Of a stretch of 64,000 nt of DNA, positions 44,997 through 54,325 are shown piece after piece. Position numbers and translations under genes: made by a program. The DNA is taken from NCBI GenBank assembly GCA_002256435.1, contig NKJC01000001.1, positions 1,736,001-1,800,000 of the forward strand. The letters are read 5' to 3'. A model generated the notes under the pieces. It was not told the DNA's origin. It did no database searches and saw only the letters and a program-made list of their open reading frames with translations. Source of the DNA: Chitinophagaceae bacterium BSSC1 (GTDB taxonomy: Bacteria; Bacteroidota; Bacteroidia; Chitinophagales; Chitinophagaceae). Position 1 is the first letter of the stretch. Each line of letters begins with the position of its first letter.

Positions 44997-45029
44997 CAAA
45001 TATACAGCCGTTCATCACAATTTTGCAAA
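44997..45029 (-). promoter_or_regulatory. Promoter of the structured RNA gene
   Basis: On the minus strand the -33 TTTG (45026-45029) and a perfect -7 TATATTTG (44997-45004) are separated by 21 nt, a good fit to the Bacteroidota consensus. Transcription should start near 44990, giving about 25 nt of leader before the RNase-P-like cleavage point. Confidence 0.7.
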
Positions 45030-45112
45030 CATTTTAAAGAAAATTTAAAAAGTATAGAAAATGTTCAATAAATTGCCATATATTATAGATAATATTCAAA
45101 AATTAGTGATTT

Positions 45113-45580
45113 ATGTCCGTAAAATTGAATTTAGATAAATTAGATCTGCAGATAATTCAGGAAATGATGGGCGATGCTGAAATTTCCTATGCGGACCTTG
45201 GTAAGAAGCTCTTTGTATCAGGAGGTACCATTCACGTTAGGATCAAAAAACTGGAAGAATCCGGTATTGTGAAAGGTAAAAAATTATCTATTGATTTAAA
45301 GGCTTTAGGTTACGATGTTATAGCTTTTATTGGAATTTATCTAGAAAAAAGTTCGCTATATGATAGTGTAGCCAAGGAATTGAAGAAAATACCACAAATA
45401 GTACGGTTAAATTATACAACTGGAAACTATAGCATGTTTGCCGAAATTGTCTGCAAAGACATTCAGCAATTGCGTTTTGTTTTACACGATGAGTTGCAGA
45501 AAATTAAAGGGATTGAGCGTACAGAGACCTTTATTTCCTTAGACGAGAGTCTTACACGTAATGTAGTGGTTGCCCCATAA
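45113..45580 (+). CDS. Lrp/AsnC family transcriptional regulator
   Basis: The 155-residue protein begins with a winged HTH (LDKLDLQIIQEMMGDAEISYADLGKKLFVSGGTIHVRIKKLEESGIV) and continues with the RAM ligand-binding domain (AFIGIYLEKSSLYDSVAKELKKI..VRLNYTTGNYSMFAEIVCKD). It should form multimers that respond to an amino acid or related metabolite. It stands divergently from the structured RNA gene, about 85 bp away from its promoter, and upstream of the exopolysaccharide genes; a regulatory link is possible but unshown. Confidence 0.88.
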   Translation: MSVKLNLDKLDLQIIQEMMGDAEISYADLGKKLFVSGGTIHVRIKKLEESGIVKGKKLSIDLKALGYDVIAFIGIYLEKSSLYDSVAKELKKIPQIVRLNYTTGNYSMFAEIVCKDIQQLRFVLHDELQKIKGIERTETFISLDESLTRNVVVAP

Positions 45581-45682
45581 ACTAGTCTTCAACTGGTTAT
45601 GAGTTAGTCATGAACTGCTCTTAAACCTTCTATTGCTATGCTTGACAGGAAGTTCTAAAGCTTAAAATTGTATTTTCACCAC

Positions 45683-46561
45683 ATGCCAACAAACACAAAC
45701 GCTAACACGCCAAAATTCAACCTGCAAAAAACGGCACAACTGCTCCAAGACAAATGGAAACAGTTGGCTGGATTTGTGGTGATAGCCCTTTTGGTTACTA
45801 CCATTACCCTTTTTATAGTTCCCAAATATTATAGATCCTTTGCCATTTTGGTACCTGCTAATCCGGCGCTGGCCGATAAGGCAAGACTATTTAATACCAA
45901 TATTGAAGGACTCTATTCCTATTTTGGAACGGGTGATGATTTGGATAGGTTATTTGGAATTGCCAGTATGGATACAGTATACAAGCAATTGGTAGATAGT
46001 TTTCAATTGGTAGATTATTACAAATTGACCAATAGTGACCAGGGTATTAATAGAAGAAAAGCGGTGTTGGAATTAAGAGAAGACCTGACTTTTCAAAAAA
46101 CTGATTTGGGGCAATTGAAAGTATTTGCTTGGACAAAGGAGAAAGAACTATCAGCAAAAATTGTGAATCGCTTGGTAGTAATTGTTCAACAAACAGAAGC
46201 TGCTATTTGGAAAGAAAATTATCGTAATTCTCTATCCAAACTTAAATCCAATATTGCTAGCATGGAAGCGGAATACAAATCACTAGCAAGTACTACTGCA
46301 CTTTCAGAAGCGGAGATAAGATTGAACCAGAACAAAATTCAAAATATTTTGGAGCAAATGAATAGTTATCAAAAAGCAGCCAATGAATTTCAATTGGCTA
46401 TTGATAATAATGCCCCAGCACTCTATGTTTTAGAAAATGCAGTGCCAGCTGCCAAGTCTGAAAAACCCAATAAATGGGAAATTTTATTAGCTGCATTCAT
46501 TGCTAGTTTCCTATTTGGATTAATGGGTTTATTGGTCTATCACAGAGAAGAGGCGTTTTAA
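45683..46561 (+). CDS. Wzz-like polysaccharide chain-length determinant
   Basis: The ATG at 45683 is preferred to the TTG at 45668, giving 292 residues. Two membrane helices flank a periplasmic domain: LAGFVVIALLVTTITLFIVP near the N-terminus and WEILLAAFIASFLFGLMGLLV at the C-terminus, with a coiled-coil middle (SLSKLKSNIASMEAEYKSLAS..). The N-terminal RSFAILVPANPALADKA fits the Wzz/FepE family. It controls glycan length or export. It lacks a cytoplasmic tyrosine-kinase domain. Stop and start overlap with the next gene (TAATG), so they are coupled. Confidence 0.78.
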   Translation: MPTNTNANTPKFNLQKTAQLLQDKWKQLAGFVVIALLVTTITLFIVPKYYRSFAILVPANPALADKARLFNTNIEGLYSYFGTGDDLDRLFGIASMDTVYKQLVDSFQLVDYYKLTNSDQGINRRKAVLELREDLTFQKTDLGQLKVFAWTKEKELSAKIVNRLVVIVQQTEAAIWKENYRNSLSKLKSNIASMEAEYKSLASTTALSEAEIRLNQNKIQNILEQMNSYQKAANEFQLAIDNNAPALYVLENAVPAAKSEKPNKWEILLAAFIASFLFGLMGLLVYHREEAF

Positions 46562-48006
46562 TGACTAACCTTTTTTCATATAAACCCAAACTCATAGCTA
46601 GCTTGGTTTTCATGGCCTCCTTGGTCATGGCCATTGTGCTCAGAGAAACCCTGATGCTGCTTATTCCATTTGCATGGTTATTGTTTCCATTGTTCTTTGA
46701 TTATTGTGTAAACAAATCAGAACAATTGTTTTGGTTATTGATAGCACTGATACCATTTTCAACGGAACTACAATTAACATCTACTCTGGGTTTAGATTTT
46801 CCCGATGAGCCACTCATGTTGCTACTAACAGGAATGGCGTTGTTGAAATTCCTGCACCAACCTGCCAGCTTTCCCAAATATTTAAAAACAGCCCCCTTGT
46901 TTTTTGTGGTTGTCTTGATCATGGGATGGAGTTTTATAAGCGCCTCTTATGCAGACAATCCAATGTTGGGCTATAAGTTTTTTTTAGCTAGAATTTGGTA
47001 CATCATCCCATTTGTAATCTTACCACAAATTTTGTTAGATAGTCAAGCAAGGATTAGCAAAATGGCTATCTATCTATTGGTTCCCATGTTTTTTTTAGCT
47101 TTTCAAACCTTGATTAGACATAGCTATTACGGGTTCTCTTTTGAACTTGTTAAGAAAACAATTTTTCCCTTTTTTAGAAACCACGTGAACTATTCTGCCA
47201 TGTTGGTTTGTCTCTTGCCGGTGGCTTGGACCATGTATCAATTAACACCTCAAGAAAACGCCAATAAAATTTGGATCAAACGCGGATTGATTCTTGGTTT
47301 AATTGCATTGGTCTTTGCCTATTCCAGAGGAGCATGGTTGGCAATATTAGTTGGGATTGCTATTTATTATGTGATTCAAAAAAAATGGATGAAGCAAGTG
47401 CTTGTGGGTGCAGTTGTTTTATTGGTGGCAGTCACTGGCTGGTTGGTTACTGATTACCATTATATGCGCTTTGCACCAGATCATGACCGTACTATTTTTC
47501 ATACAGATATTAAGGAGCATTTAGCCGCAACAGTAGCTTTAAAAGACGTTTCTAACGCAGAGCGATTTTATAGATGGGTGGCTGGGTTTAACATGGTGGT
47601 AGAAAGACCCATTACCGGTTTTGGCCCCAATAGTTTTTATAGTCAATACAAGTCTTATACGGTTAATAGGTTTCAAACTTGGGTGAGCGATAATCCAGAA
47701 CACAGTACCGTGCACAATTATTTCTTACTCACTTTGTGTGAACAAGGGATTGTTGGATTGATTCTTTTCTGTGCCCTGTATTTTGGCATGTTGCTTAAAG
47801 CACAATCTTTATACCACCGTTTTCAAAATCAATTTTTTAGTCAGGTAGCGCTTTGTATTGCCCTTGTTCTCTCTATGTTGGGAGTTGTCAATTTTATGAG
47901 TGACATGATTGAAACGGATAAATTGGGCAGTCTTTTTTGGCTTAGCTTGGGATTATTGTTGTTATTAGATCAGAAGCTAAAGGAAGAGCAATCTCTAATT
48001 GCTTAG
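46561..48006 (+). CDS. O-antigen ligase/polymerase-family membrane protein
   Basis: The 481-residue protein has about twelve helices. The large periplasmic loop holds RFYRWVAGFNMVVERPITGFGPNSFY and the downstream motif STVHNYFLLTLCEQGIVG, with the His that is important in WaaL/Wzy enzymes. FAYSRGAWLAILVGI is the other family signature. It polymerises or transfers a lipid-linked glycan. It overlaps the Wzz-like gene by 1 bp. It is not possible to say which of ligase or polymerase it is. Confidence 0.85.
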   Translation: MTNLFSYKPKLIASLVFMASLVMAIVLRETLMLLIPFAWLLFPLFFDYCVNKSEQLFWLLIALIPFSTELQLTSTLGLDFPDEPLMLLLTGMALLKFLHQPASFPKYLKTAPLFFVVVLIMGWSFISASYADNPMLGYKFFLARIWYIIPFVILPQILLDSQARISKMAIYLLVPMFFLAFQTLIRHSYYGFSFELVKKTIFPFFRNHVNYSAMLVCLLPVAWTMYQLTPQENANKIWIKRGLILGLIALVFAYSRGAWLAILVGIAIYYVIQKKWMKQVLVGAVVLLVAVTGWLVTDYHYMRFAPDHDRTIFHTDIKEHLAATVALKDVSNAERFYRWVAGFNMVVERPITGFGPNSFYSQYKSYTVNRFQTWVSDNPEHSTVHNYFLLTLCEQGIVGLILFCALYFGMLLKAQSLYHRFQNQFFSQVALCIALVLSMLGVVNFMSDMIETDKLGSLFWLSLGLLLLLDQKLKEEQSLIA

Positions 48007-48114
48007 ATTTTTTAGTAGATTCTACTTACTCACCCTCCTAGAGTAGGCATTCACCGATTTAACAAATGGTTAGGCAACGAACATGTAATCTCTGAGTATC
48101 TACTTACATGATCA

Positions 48115-48145
48115 CTAGGTTTAACTGGATTGCTTTTAAACCTAG
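48115..48145 (+). repeat. Inverted repeat in the gap after the ligase gene
   Basis: CTAGGTTTAA (48115-48124) and TTAAACCTAG (48136-48145) are perfect 10-bp arms with an 11-nt loop. There is no T-run, so it is not a clear terminator. It sits in the 250-bp stretch before the 30-codon ORF, which otherwise holds nothing I recognise. Confidence 0.5.
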
Positions 48146-48256
48146 GCAACATCATAAGATCATTGGGTCTCTCTCTTTTAAGGAATGTTTAATAATTAAG
48201 TTTTAAACCTTCTGAAAAGTACTCAGTCCCAATATTGTAAACCAAATCAAATCACT

Positions 48257-48349
48257 ATGAAATCCTTTTTGCTTTTCCCCTTTGTGTTACTTGCAATGAT
48301 TGGTTTGATGGTGTACGCTTGGTGGCCTGAAAATAGACAGGCACATTAG
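48257..48349 (+). CDS. Putative 30-residue single-pass membrane peptide
   Basis: ATG at 48257 opens a 30-codon frame ending in TAG at 48347-48349. The peptide is a single hydrophobic helix (FLLFPFVLLAMIGLMVYAWW) between a Lys near the N-terminus and a charged tail (PENRQAH), the pattern of genuine small membrane proteins. It is too short for ordinary gene finding. The ATG lacks an obvious strong ribosome site. Its neighbours suggest a link to the polysaccharide genes, but this is only proximity. Confidence 0.4.
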   Translation: MKSFLLFPFVLLAMIGLMVYAWWPENRQAH

Positions 48350-48382
48350 CTACCAGTTTACCCCCAATGAACTGTGCAGTTT

Positions 48383-49636
48383 TTATTTAGTATTTCTTCC
48401 CTTCCATTGGTAATTGCCAAATTTCCCTAACCAACCGGCAATCACCGTGTAACAGATATGCACGGGCTGCATGATTGGGAAATAGATTAATTGTGCAGTT
48501 TGGCCAAAGAACCTGCTCACTGGATAAAGGAAAAACAATTCCACCCCGGTTTTAAATAAGAGTAAATAAAAGAATTGTTCAAGTGTTCCTTGAAAGAATG
48601 CCAGTATAAACAATACTAAGAGACTCAGGTTTACCAAATACACCAAGAGTAATACCCAAAATATGCTCTTGTCTTGGTAATGGGTTCCCTTGCTGGCCCA
48701 TCGAATCCGTTGATTGATAAACTGTTTCCAATTGGGCATGGGAAGGGTGCTAACAATAGCGCTTTGATGAAATAGAAATCCCAGTTTTCCAGAAAATGCC
48801 TTCCTCATTTTTTGCATGAGCAACATATCATCGCCGGAGGCAATCTGATCAATTCCTGCAAATTGACCTACTTCATAAAAGGCTTTTTTCTGATAAGCCA
48901 AATTAGCTCCATTACACATGGAATGTGCACCTGCACCAACGGCTGCTGCGGTAATGCCCTGTAAACTCATAAAGTCTAGCACTTGAAAAACGGAGATAAA
49001 ACTTCCTGTATGTTCAAACTGCACGGGGGCTGCAACAAATACAACGCCAGTTTCTTGAATATAGGCATCAAATAAAGACAACCAGTTTTCTGAAACAACA
49101 CAATCTGCATCGGTAGTGATGATCCAATCTCCAGTTGTTTGACTAATGGCTAATTCAATGGCTTTTTTCTTGTAGGCATTCAAACCCGCACCTACATGGT
49201 CTGCTAAATTGATGAGTTTCAACTGAGGATGTTCTTGCTGAAGAGCGCTGACTTTGGCTTCTGTTCCATCAGTAGAATGGTCATTGACTACAATAATTTC
49301 ATAAAGATGTGCGGGGTATTGGTTTTTTAAGATAGAAGCCAAACAGGCACCAATATTTGCCTGCTCATCCCTGGCCGGAATCACAATACTAAAGCGGGTA
49401 ACGGGTTCCTTTTCTTGGTTGGGCTCAAAGGGTTCTAGCATCAAAAACCAGCGTCTATAGAGCAGGATCAATAATCCATATGCCAACAATAGACCCAGAC
49501 TAATATAGAAAACCGTTTGATGCATAAACAAAGAAACGGCTAATTCTGCAAAACGGTTCAAAGCAGGTGAATCTGTGGAAGACACTATTAAACCAAGCCA
49601 ATTTTGTAAGGGATCTTTCATTTTAAATGCAATCAT
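48383..49636 (-). CDS. Membrane glycosyltransferase, family 2
   Basis: The 417-residue protein (ATG at 49636; 49621 is also possible) has an N-terminal membrane helix (VFYISLGLLLAYGLLILLYR), then a GT2 domain with FSIVIPARDEQANIGACLASIL, IIVVNDHSTDGTEAKVSAL, TTDADC (the DxD-type metal site), and the acceptor Q/R motif INQRIRWASKG. Two or three C-terminal helices follow. It is a processive-looking transferase of the cellulose-synthase/NodC layout, likely making or extending a surface glycan. It converges on the tiny membrane ORF and the Wzz/Wzy-like genes. Confidence 0.85.
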   Translation of the reverse strand: MIAFKMKDPLQNWLGLIVSSTDSPALNRFAELAVSLFMHQTVFYISLGLLLAYGLLILLYRRWFLMLEPFEPNQEKEPVTRFSIVIPARDEQANIGACLASILKNQYPAHLYEIIVVNDHSTDGTEAKVSALQQEHPQLKLINLADHVGAGLNAYKKKAIELAISQTTGDWIITTDADCVVSENWLSLFDAYIQETGVVFVAAPVQFEHTGSFISVFQVLDFMSLQGITAAAVGAGAHSMCNGANLAYQKKAFYEVGQFAGIDQIASGDDMLLMQKMRKAFSGKLGFLFHQSAIVSTLPMPNWKQFINQRIRWASKGTHYQDKSIFWVLLLVYLVNLSLLVLFILAFFQGTLEQFFYLLLFKTGVELFFLYPVSRFFGQTAQLIYFPIMQPVHICYTVIAGWLGKFGNYQWKGRNTK

Positions 49637-49709
49637 GAAAATTAACAGTAAAATACTTGGTATTCTTAGGGAAACTCACGTACTTTGATTTAGTTGCATA
49701 ACTAACTAT

Positions 49710-50150
49710 ATGCCAAACAACCATTTCAAAAGAGGAGAATTATATAGCGTCATCAATGGCATGGCATCTACGGCTGTGGCTAGAAGACTGCAAAAGAATT
49801 TTAGACAGGCGGGCTTAGAAATTACTATTGAACAGTGGAGTGTTTTGTACCATTTGTGGAAGGAAGATTGTTTGAGCCAACAGGAACTATGCAATAGAAC
49901 TTTTAGAGACAAACCCAGTATTACCAGACTGATTGACAATTTAGAAAAGCAATCCTTGGTTAAAAGAATGCCTTCTAAAACGGATAGACGCATTAACCTA
50001 GTTTGTTTAACAGAACCCGCAAAAAATTTGCAACAGCTCACTATTGACCTTGCCAACCAAACCATGAGTGAAGCTTTGGTGGGGGTGAAGAAAGAAGATA
50101 TTGATATTGTAAAAGAAGTATTTCAAAGAGTCTACGACAACCTAACATAA
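49710..50150 (+). CDS. MarR family transcriptional regulator
   Basis: The 146-residue protein has the MarR winged-helix core: ITIEQWSVLYHLWKEDCLSQQELCNRTFRDKPSITRLIDNLEKQSLVKRMPSKTDRRINLVCLTE, where SKTDRR is the wing. It stands 34 bp upstream of the acyl-CoA dehydrogenase gene and probably senses an acyl-CoA or aromatic ligand to control it. It is divergent from the glycosyltransferase gene. Confidence 0.88.
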   Translation: MPNNHFKRGELYSVINGMASTAVARRLQKNFRQAGLEITIEQWSVLYHLWKEDCLSQQELCNRTFRDKPSITRLIDNLEKQSLVKRMPSKTDRRINLVCLTEPAKNLQQLTIDLANQTMSEALVGVKKEDIDIVKEVFQRVYDNLT

Positions 50151-50184
50151 TAATTGCCATAACAAAAACAAACAATTTTCTTCC

Positions 50185-51972
50185 ATGGAAACCAACAACA
50201 AAACAGCTTTAAAAGGCGGCGAATGGATTATCAAAGAAAGTAATCCAATGGATACTTTTATCCCGGAAGACTTTAATGAAGAACAACATATGGTCATGGA
50301 TATGTGCCAACAATTCCTGACCACAGAAATCATTCCCATCATTGATAGGATTGAAAAACTGGAACCAGGCTTGATGCCATCCTTGGTACAAAAAGCTGGT
50401 GAACAAGGATTGCTTTCTACCTCATTCCCTGAACAATACGGTGGATTGGGTAAAGACTTTATCACTTCTACTATTGTGAATGAAGGTCTTGGTGGTGGCT
50501 ATTCTTTTTCTGTGGCTATTGCAGCACATACCGGTATTGGTTCTTTACCCATTTTGTATTTTGGTACCGATGCACAAAAAGAAAAATATATTCCAAAATT
50601 AGCAAGTGGTGAGTGGAAGGGTGCTTACGGTTTAACAGAACCCAATAGTGGCTCTGATGCCCTTGGCGCTAAGAGTACAGCCAAACTAAGCGATGACGGA
50701 AAACACTATATTCTGAATGGCCAAAAATGCTGGATCACCAATGGTGGTTTTGCAGACGTGTACACGGTGTTTGCAAAAATTGATGGTGATAAATTCACTG
50801 GATTTATTGTAGAGCGTGGCATGGAAGGATTTACTCAAGGACCAGAAGAACATAAAATGGGGATCAAGGGTTCATCTACTGTTCAATTGTATTTCCAAGA
50901 TTGTAAAGTGCCTGTAGAGAATGTATTGGGTGAAATTGGTAAGGGTCATATCATTGCGTTCAACATCTTAAATATTGGTCGTTTAAAATTATGTGCTGCA
51001 ACACTTGGTGGAGCAAAACACGCATTGAACACCACCGTGGAATACGCCATTGCGCGTGAGCAATTTAAGATCTCTATTTCTAGATTTGGTGCTATCAAAT
51101 ACAAGTTGGCAGAAATGGCTACCCGTTTATGGGTTTGCGAATCGGCCCTGTATCGTACATCAAAATGGATTGATGATAATGAGCACGAAGCAGAAGCCAG
51201 TGGTAAATCCTTTGCAGAATCTTTATTGGGTGCGGCAGAAGAATTTGCTATTGAGTGCGCCATGCTCAAAGTATTTGGTAGTGAGACTTTGGATTATGTA
51301 GTGGATGAAGGTGTGCAAGTACACGGCGGAAATGGCTTTAGTGATGAGTACGCTATTTCTAGAGCCTATCGCGATAGCAGGATTAACCGCATCTATGAAG
51401 GTACCAATGAGATCAACCGTCTCTTGACAGTAGACATGGTACTCAAGCGCGCTATGAAGGGTAAGCTTGACCTGATGGGACCAGCCATGGCGGTTCAAAA
51501 AGAGCTGATGAGCATTCCGGATTTTAACAGTGATGATGACGCACCATTTGCCAAAGAGCGCAAGTATATTGGCAACTTTAAGAAAGCAATTTTAATGGTT
51601 GCAGGTGCAGCAGTTCAGAAATTGATGATGAGCTTAGATAAGGAACAGGAGATTCTAATGAATATTGCCGATATGAGCATAGAAGTATTCCATGCTGAAT
51701 CAGCCTTATTGCGCGTGATGAAACTGACCCAAACCAAGGGTGAGCAAGCCGCCAATATTCAGACCGATATGATGCATGTTTACCTCTATGACGCAGCTGA
51801 TAGGATCAATAAAGCCGGAAAAGACGCTTTAAATAGCTTTGCTGATGGCGATGAGCTCAGAATGATGCATATTGGACTAAAAAGGTTCACCAAAGTAGAA
51901 CCCTTTAACAGCAAGGACGCTAGACGCAGGATTGCTGATAAAATGATTGCAGACGGCGGTTATCAGTTCTAA
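50185..51972 (+). CDS. Acyl-CoA dehydrogenase
   Basis: The 595-residue flavoprotein has the acyl-CoA dehydrogenase signatures: YGLTEPNSGSDALGAKSTA, WITNGGFADVYTVFAKI, and QVHGGNGFSDEYAISRAYRDSRINRIYEGTNEINR, where the Glu of YEGTNEI is the catalytic base. The C-terminal 170 residues form an extra helical extension seen in very-long-chain-type enzymes. It oxidises a fatty or branched acyl-CoA and passes electrons to ETF. It follows the MarR gene and ends at a strong terminator. Confidence 0.92.
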   Translation: METNNKTALKGGEWIIKESNPMDTFIPEDFNEEQHMVMDMCQQFLTTEIIPIIDRIEKLEPGLMPSLVQKAGEQGLLSTSFPEQYGGLGKDFITSTIVNEGLGGGYSFSVAIAAHTGIGSLPILYFGTDAQKEKYIPKLASGEWKGAYGLTEPNSGSDALGAKSTAKLSDDGKHYILNGQKCWITNGGFADVYTVFAKIDGDKFTGFIVERGMEGFTQGPEEHKMGIKGSSTVQLYFQDCKVPVENVLGEIGKGHIIAFNILNIGRLKLCAATLGGAKHALNTTVEYAIAREQFKISISRFGAIKYKLAEMATRLWVCESALYRTSKWIDDNEHEAEASGKSFAESLLGAAEEFAIECAMLKVFGSETLDYVVDEGVQVHGGNGFSDEYAISRAYRDSRINRIYEGTNEINRLLTVDMVLKRAMKGKLDLMGPAMAVQKELMSIPDFNSDDDAPFAKERKYIGNFKKAILMVAGAAVQKLMMSLDKEQEILMNIADMSIEVFHAESALLRVMKLTQTKGEQAANIQTDMMHVYLYDAADRINKAGKDALNSFADGDELRMMHIGLKRFTKVEPFNSKDARRRIADKMIADGGYQF

Positions 51973-52047
51973 GAAATAAATTTGGGAGAAATTGAATAAT
52001 TTCTCTAAATTTAACCTTTCGATAATCTTACGATTGCTTGCTCAGTA

Positions 52048-52085
52048 AAAGGCCTTAGTATCACAAGTACTAAGGCCTTTACTTT
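52048..52085 (+). terminator. Rho-independent terminator
   Basis: The perfect 13-bp stem AAAGGCCTTAGTA/TACTAAGGCCTTT with a 7-nt loop is followed by ACTTTTT. It closes the acyl-CoA dehydrogenase transcript. Confidence 0.9.
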
Positions 52086-52220
52086 TTGGGTCTAAAAACT
52101 ATATCGGTTTCGTAAAATTATCTGGGCAATTAGTGAGGGCAACTAGATAAAAATCGCAAATTCACAGTACGGAAATCATTTTCCGAATACCCATTCTTCC
52201 AATTTAAATCATTGATTGCC

Positions 52221-53075
52221 ATGTCTTCTCGTAGAAACTTTCTTCAAAAAACCGTAATGGGTTTGGCTGGATCAGCCATTGTACCCGTCTTGGGCAAAGC
52301 TGCTATTGGGGCTGAAACCAGCCCTGCATCTGCTGCTCATGAACCTTTAAATATTGGTGTTGCCGGCTACACATTTGTCAAATTCAATGTGGAACAGTCC
52401 ATTGCCATGATGAAAAGAATTGGGGTAACCAATCTTTCTTTAAAAGAATTTCACCTGCCTTTGAACAGCACAGACGAGAAAATTGCCGAAGTTTTGGGCA
52501 AATTCAAAGCGGCTGGAATTAATATTTACGCGGTTGGGGTGATCTATATGAAAACCAAGGAAGCTGTTGACCAAGCTTTCCAATACGCCAAAAAAGTAGG
52601 GGTAGACTTAATTGTAGGGGTACCCAATTATGACCTAATTGAATATTCTGAAACCCAGGTAAAAGCTACCGGCATCAAATTGGCCATCCACAACCATGGT
52701 CCGGAAGACAAATTATATCCAGCTCCAAAAGACGTCTATGACAGAATCAAAAACATGGACCCAAGAGTGGGTATGTGTATAGACGTAGGCCATGCCGTGC
52801 GTGCTGGAACTGCTCCTGAAAAAGCCATCAAAGATTATAAAGACCGTTTGTTTGACTTACATATCAAAGACGTAACCCTAGCTGCCAAAGACGGCAAAGC
52901 CGTTGAAATGGGTAGGGGCGTGATCAATTATCCAGCTGTTGTGCAAGCATTGTACAAAGTAAAGTTCACGGGTATGTGTAGCATTGAATTTGAAAAAGAC
53001 ATGGGAGATCCAATGCCAGGCATTGCTGAATCCATTGGTTATTTCCGTGGCATTGTGGCTGCAGAACGCAATTAA
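52221..53075 (+). CDS. Tat-exported sugar phosphate isomerase/epimerase-like TIM barrel
   Basis: Start at ATG 52221; the open frame extends upstream to a TTG. The leader carries the Tat motif SRRNFLQKTVMGLAGSAIVP, so the protein is exported folded. The mature part is an AP endonuclease family 2 barrel: KRIGVTNLSLKEFHL, IKLAIHNHGPEDK, VGMCIDVGHAVRAG, LHIKDVTLAAKDGKAVEMG. Metal-binding His, Asp and Glu are conserved. Bacteroidota have many such periplasmic barrels, thought to isomerise or epimerise sugars or inositols. Substrate unknown. Confidence 0.87.
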   Translation: MSSRRNFLQKTVMGLAGSAIVPVLGKAAIGAETSPASAAHEPLNIGVAGYTFVKFNVEQSIAMMKRIGVTNLSLKEFHLPLNSTDEKIAEVLGKFKAAGINIYAVGVIYMKTKEAVDQAFQYAKKVGVDLIVGVPNYDLIEYSETQVKATGIKLAIHNHGPEDKLYPAPKDVYDRIKNMDPRVGMCIDVGHAVRAGTAPEKAIKDYKDRLFDLHIKDVTLAAKDGKAVEMGRGVINYPAVVQALYKVKFTGMCSIEFEKDMGDPMPGIAESIGYFRGIVAAERN

Positions 53076-53115
53076 GTGTTTTTGTTTAGTTTGATACAAC
53101 AGGTTTAAGTAGCAG

Positions 53116-53143
53116 AGGGCATGGCAACATGCCCTTTTTTTTT
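53116..53143 (+). terminator. Rho-independent terminator
   Basis: The stem AGGGCATG/CATGCCCT with a GCAA tetraloop is followed by a long T-run, ending just before the amidase gene. Confidence 0.85.
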
Positions 53144-53154
53144 ATCTTCAAGTT

Positions 53155-54324
53155 ATGAGAACATTTTTGACGTTGCTGTTCGCTACAAGTTTTTGCTTGG
53201 TTCAAGCCCAAAAAACCAAACCCGCTTTTTGGTTGGCCAAGACAACTGGCAAGTTGCCTTCTCTTTCTTATGGCCTTGGTGAAGACCGATTGGGTGGTAC
53301 CAAGATTGGGTATATAGAAAGCAATGTATTATTGAAAGTGATTGATAGTACCAAGGATCTTTATGCCGTTCAATTATCCAAATACCATAGTGCTTATATT
53401 GAAAAAGCATATGTAAAACCTGATTCTACCACCAAGTTAAAACCCTTTTATCTCACCAGTTCTTTTTTGGCCAAGGGCGATACTTTATATGATTTAGTGC
53501 AGATTAGAATGGAAGAAAACCTGCCTTATAAAAGTTGGATGGAAATTGAACCCGCTAGAATTATGGTAGACCTCTATGGCGTTCAAACCAATACCAATTG
53601 GATTACCCAACTCAAAACACTCAAAGAAGTCAAGAACCTTTATTACAATCAGGTAGAAGACGATGTAGTGCGTGTAACCATTGAGCTCAAACACCAGCAA
53701 CACTGGGGTTATTCTATTGGTTATAAGGGAAAGAGTTTAGTAGTACAAGTAAGAAGACAACCCGTTATGCCGGATCTTAAAAAAATGGTGATAGCCATTG
53801 ACGCAGGTCATGGTGGTAATAATTCTGGTGCGGAAAGTAGCAAGTACCACGTAGTTGAAAAAGAAGCCACTTTGCTTTTTGCAAAAGCATTGGAAAAGAA
53901 TTTAAAAAAATTGGGTGTCAAAAAAGTAGTCATGACCCGCAACAATGACACCAGTTTTGACATGAAAGACCGCGTGTTATTTCTGCAACAACAGAACCCT
54001 GATTTCCTGATTAGTTTACACCTGAATTCATCTGCCAATAGCAATGTGCAAGGCGTGAGTACCTATTACAAACATATAGGTTTTAGACCACTGTCTCAAG
54101 CCCTTCTTAAACAGATGCTCACTTTGAAATTGGAAGAGTTTGGGAACGTGGGCAATTTCAATTTTACACTCAATGCTCCAACCGATTTTCCAAACGCTTT
54201 ATTAGAGATTGCTTTTCTAAGCAATCCAGAAGACGAGAAAAAAATCATGGATCCCAAGTTTAGATTAGACGTTGCTAAAAAAGTGACACTTGGCATCCAA
54301 GATTGGATAAAAACGCTACACTAG
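53155..54324 (+). CDS. N-acetylmuramoyl-L-alanine amidase
   Basis: The 389-residue protein has a signal peptide (MRTFLTLLFATSFCLVQAQ). The N-terminal half contains SH3-like and AMIN-like beta domains (residues about 25-195). The C-terminal catalytic domain is Amidase_3: VIAIDAGHGGNNSGAES with the Zn-binding His, then KEATLLFAKALEKNL with Glu, LISLHLNSSAN with the second His, and LLEIAFLSNPEDE with the catalytic Glu. It cleaves the lactyl-alanine amide in peptidoglycan during division or remodelling. It converges with the S9 peptidase gene, 1 bp apart. Confidence 0.93.
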   Translation: MRTFLTLLFATSFCLVQAQKTKPAFWLAKTTGKLPSLSYGLGEDRLGGTKIGYIESNVLLKVIDSTKDLYAVQLSKYHSAYIEKAYVKPDSTTKLKPFYLTSSFLAKGDTLYDLVQIRMEENLPYKSWMEIEPARIMVDLYGVQTNTNWITQLKTLKEVKNLYYNQVEDDVVRVTIELKHQQHWGYSIGYKGKSLVVQVRRQPVMPDLKKMVIAIDAGHGGNNSGAESSKYHVVEKEATLLFAKALEKNLKKLGVKKVVMTRNNDTSFDMKDRVLFLQQQNPDFLISLHLNSSANSNVQGVSTYYKHIGFRPLSQALLKQMLTLKLEEFGNVGNFNFTLNAPTDFPNALLEIAFLSNPEDEKKIMDPKFRLDVAKKVTLGIQDWIKTLH

Positions 54325-54325
54325 A

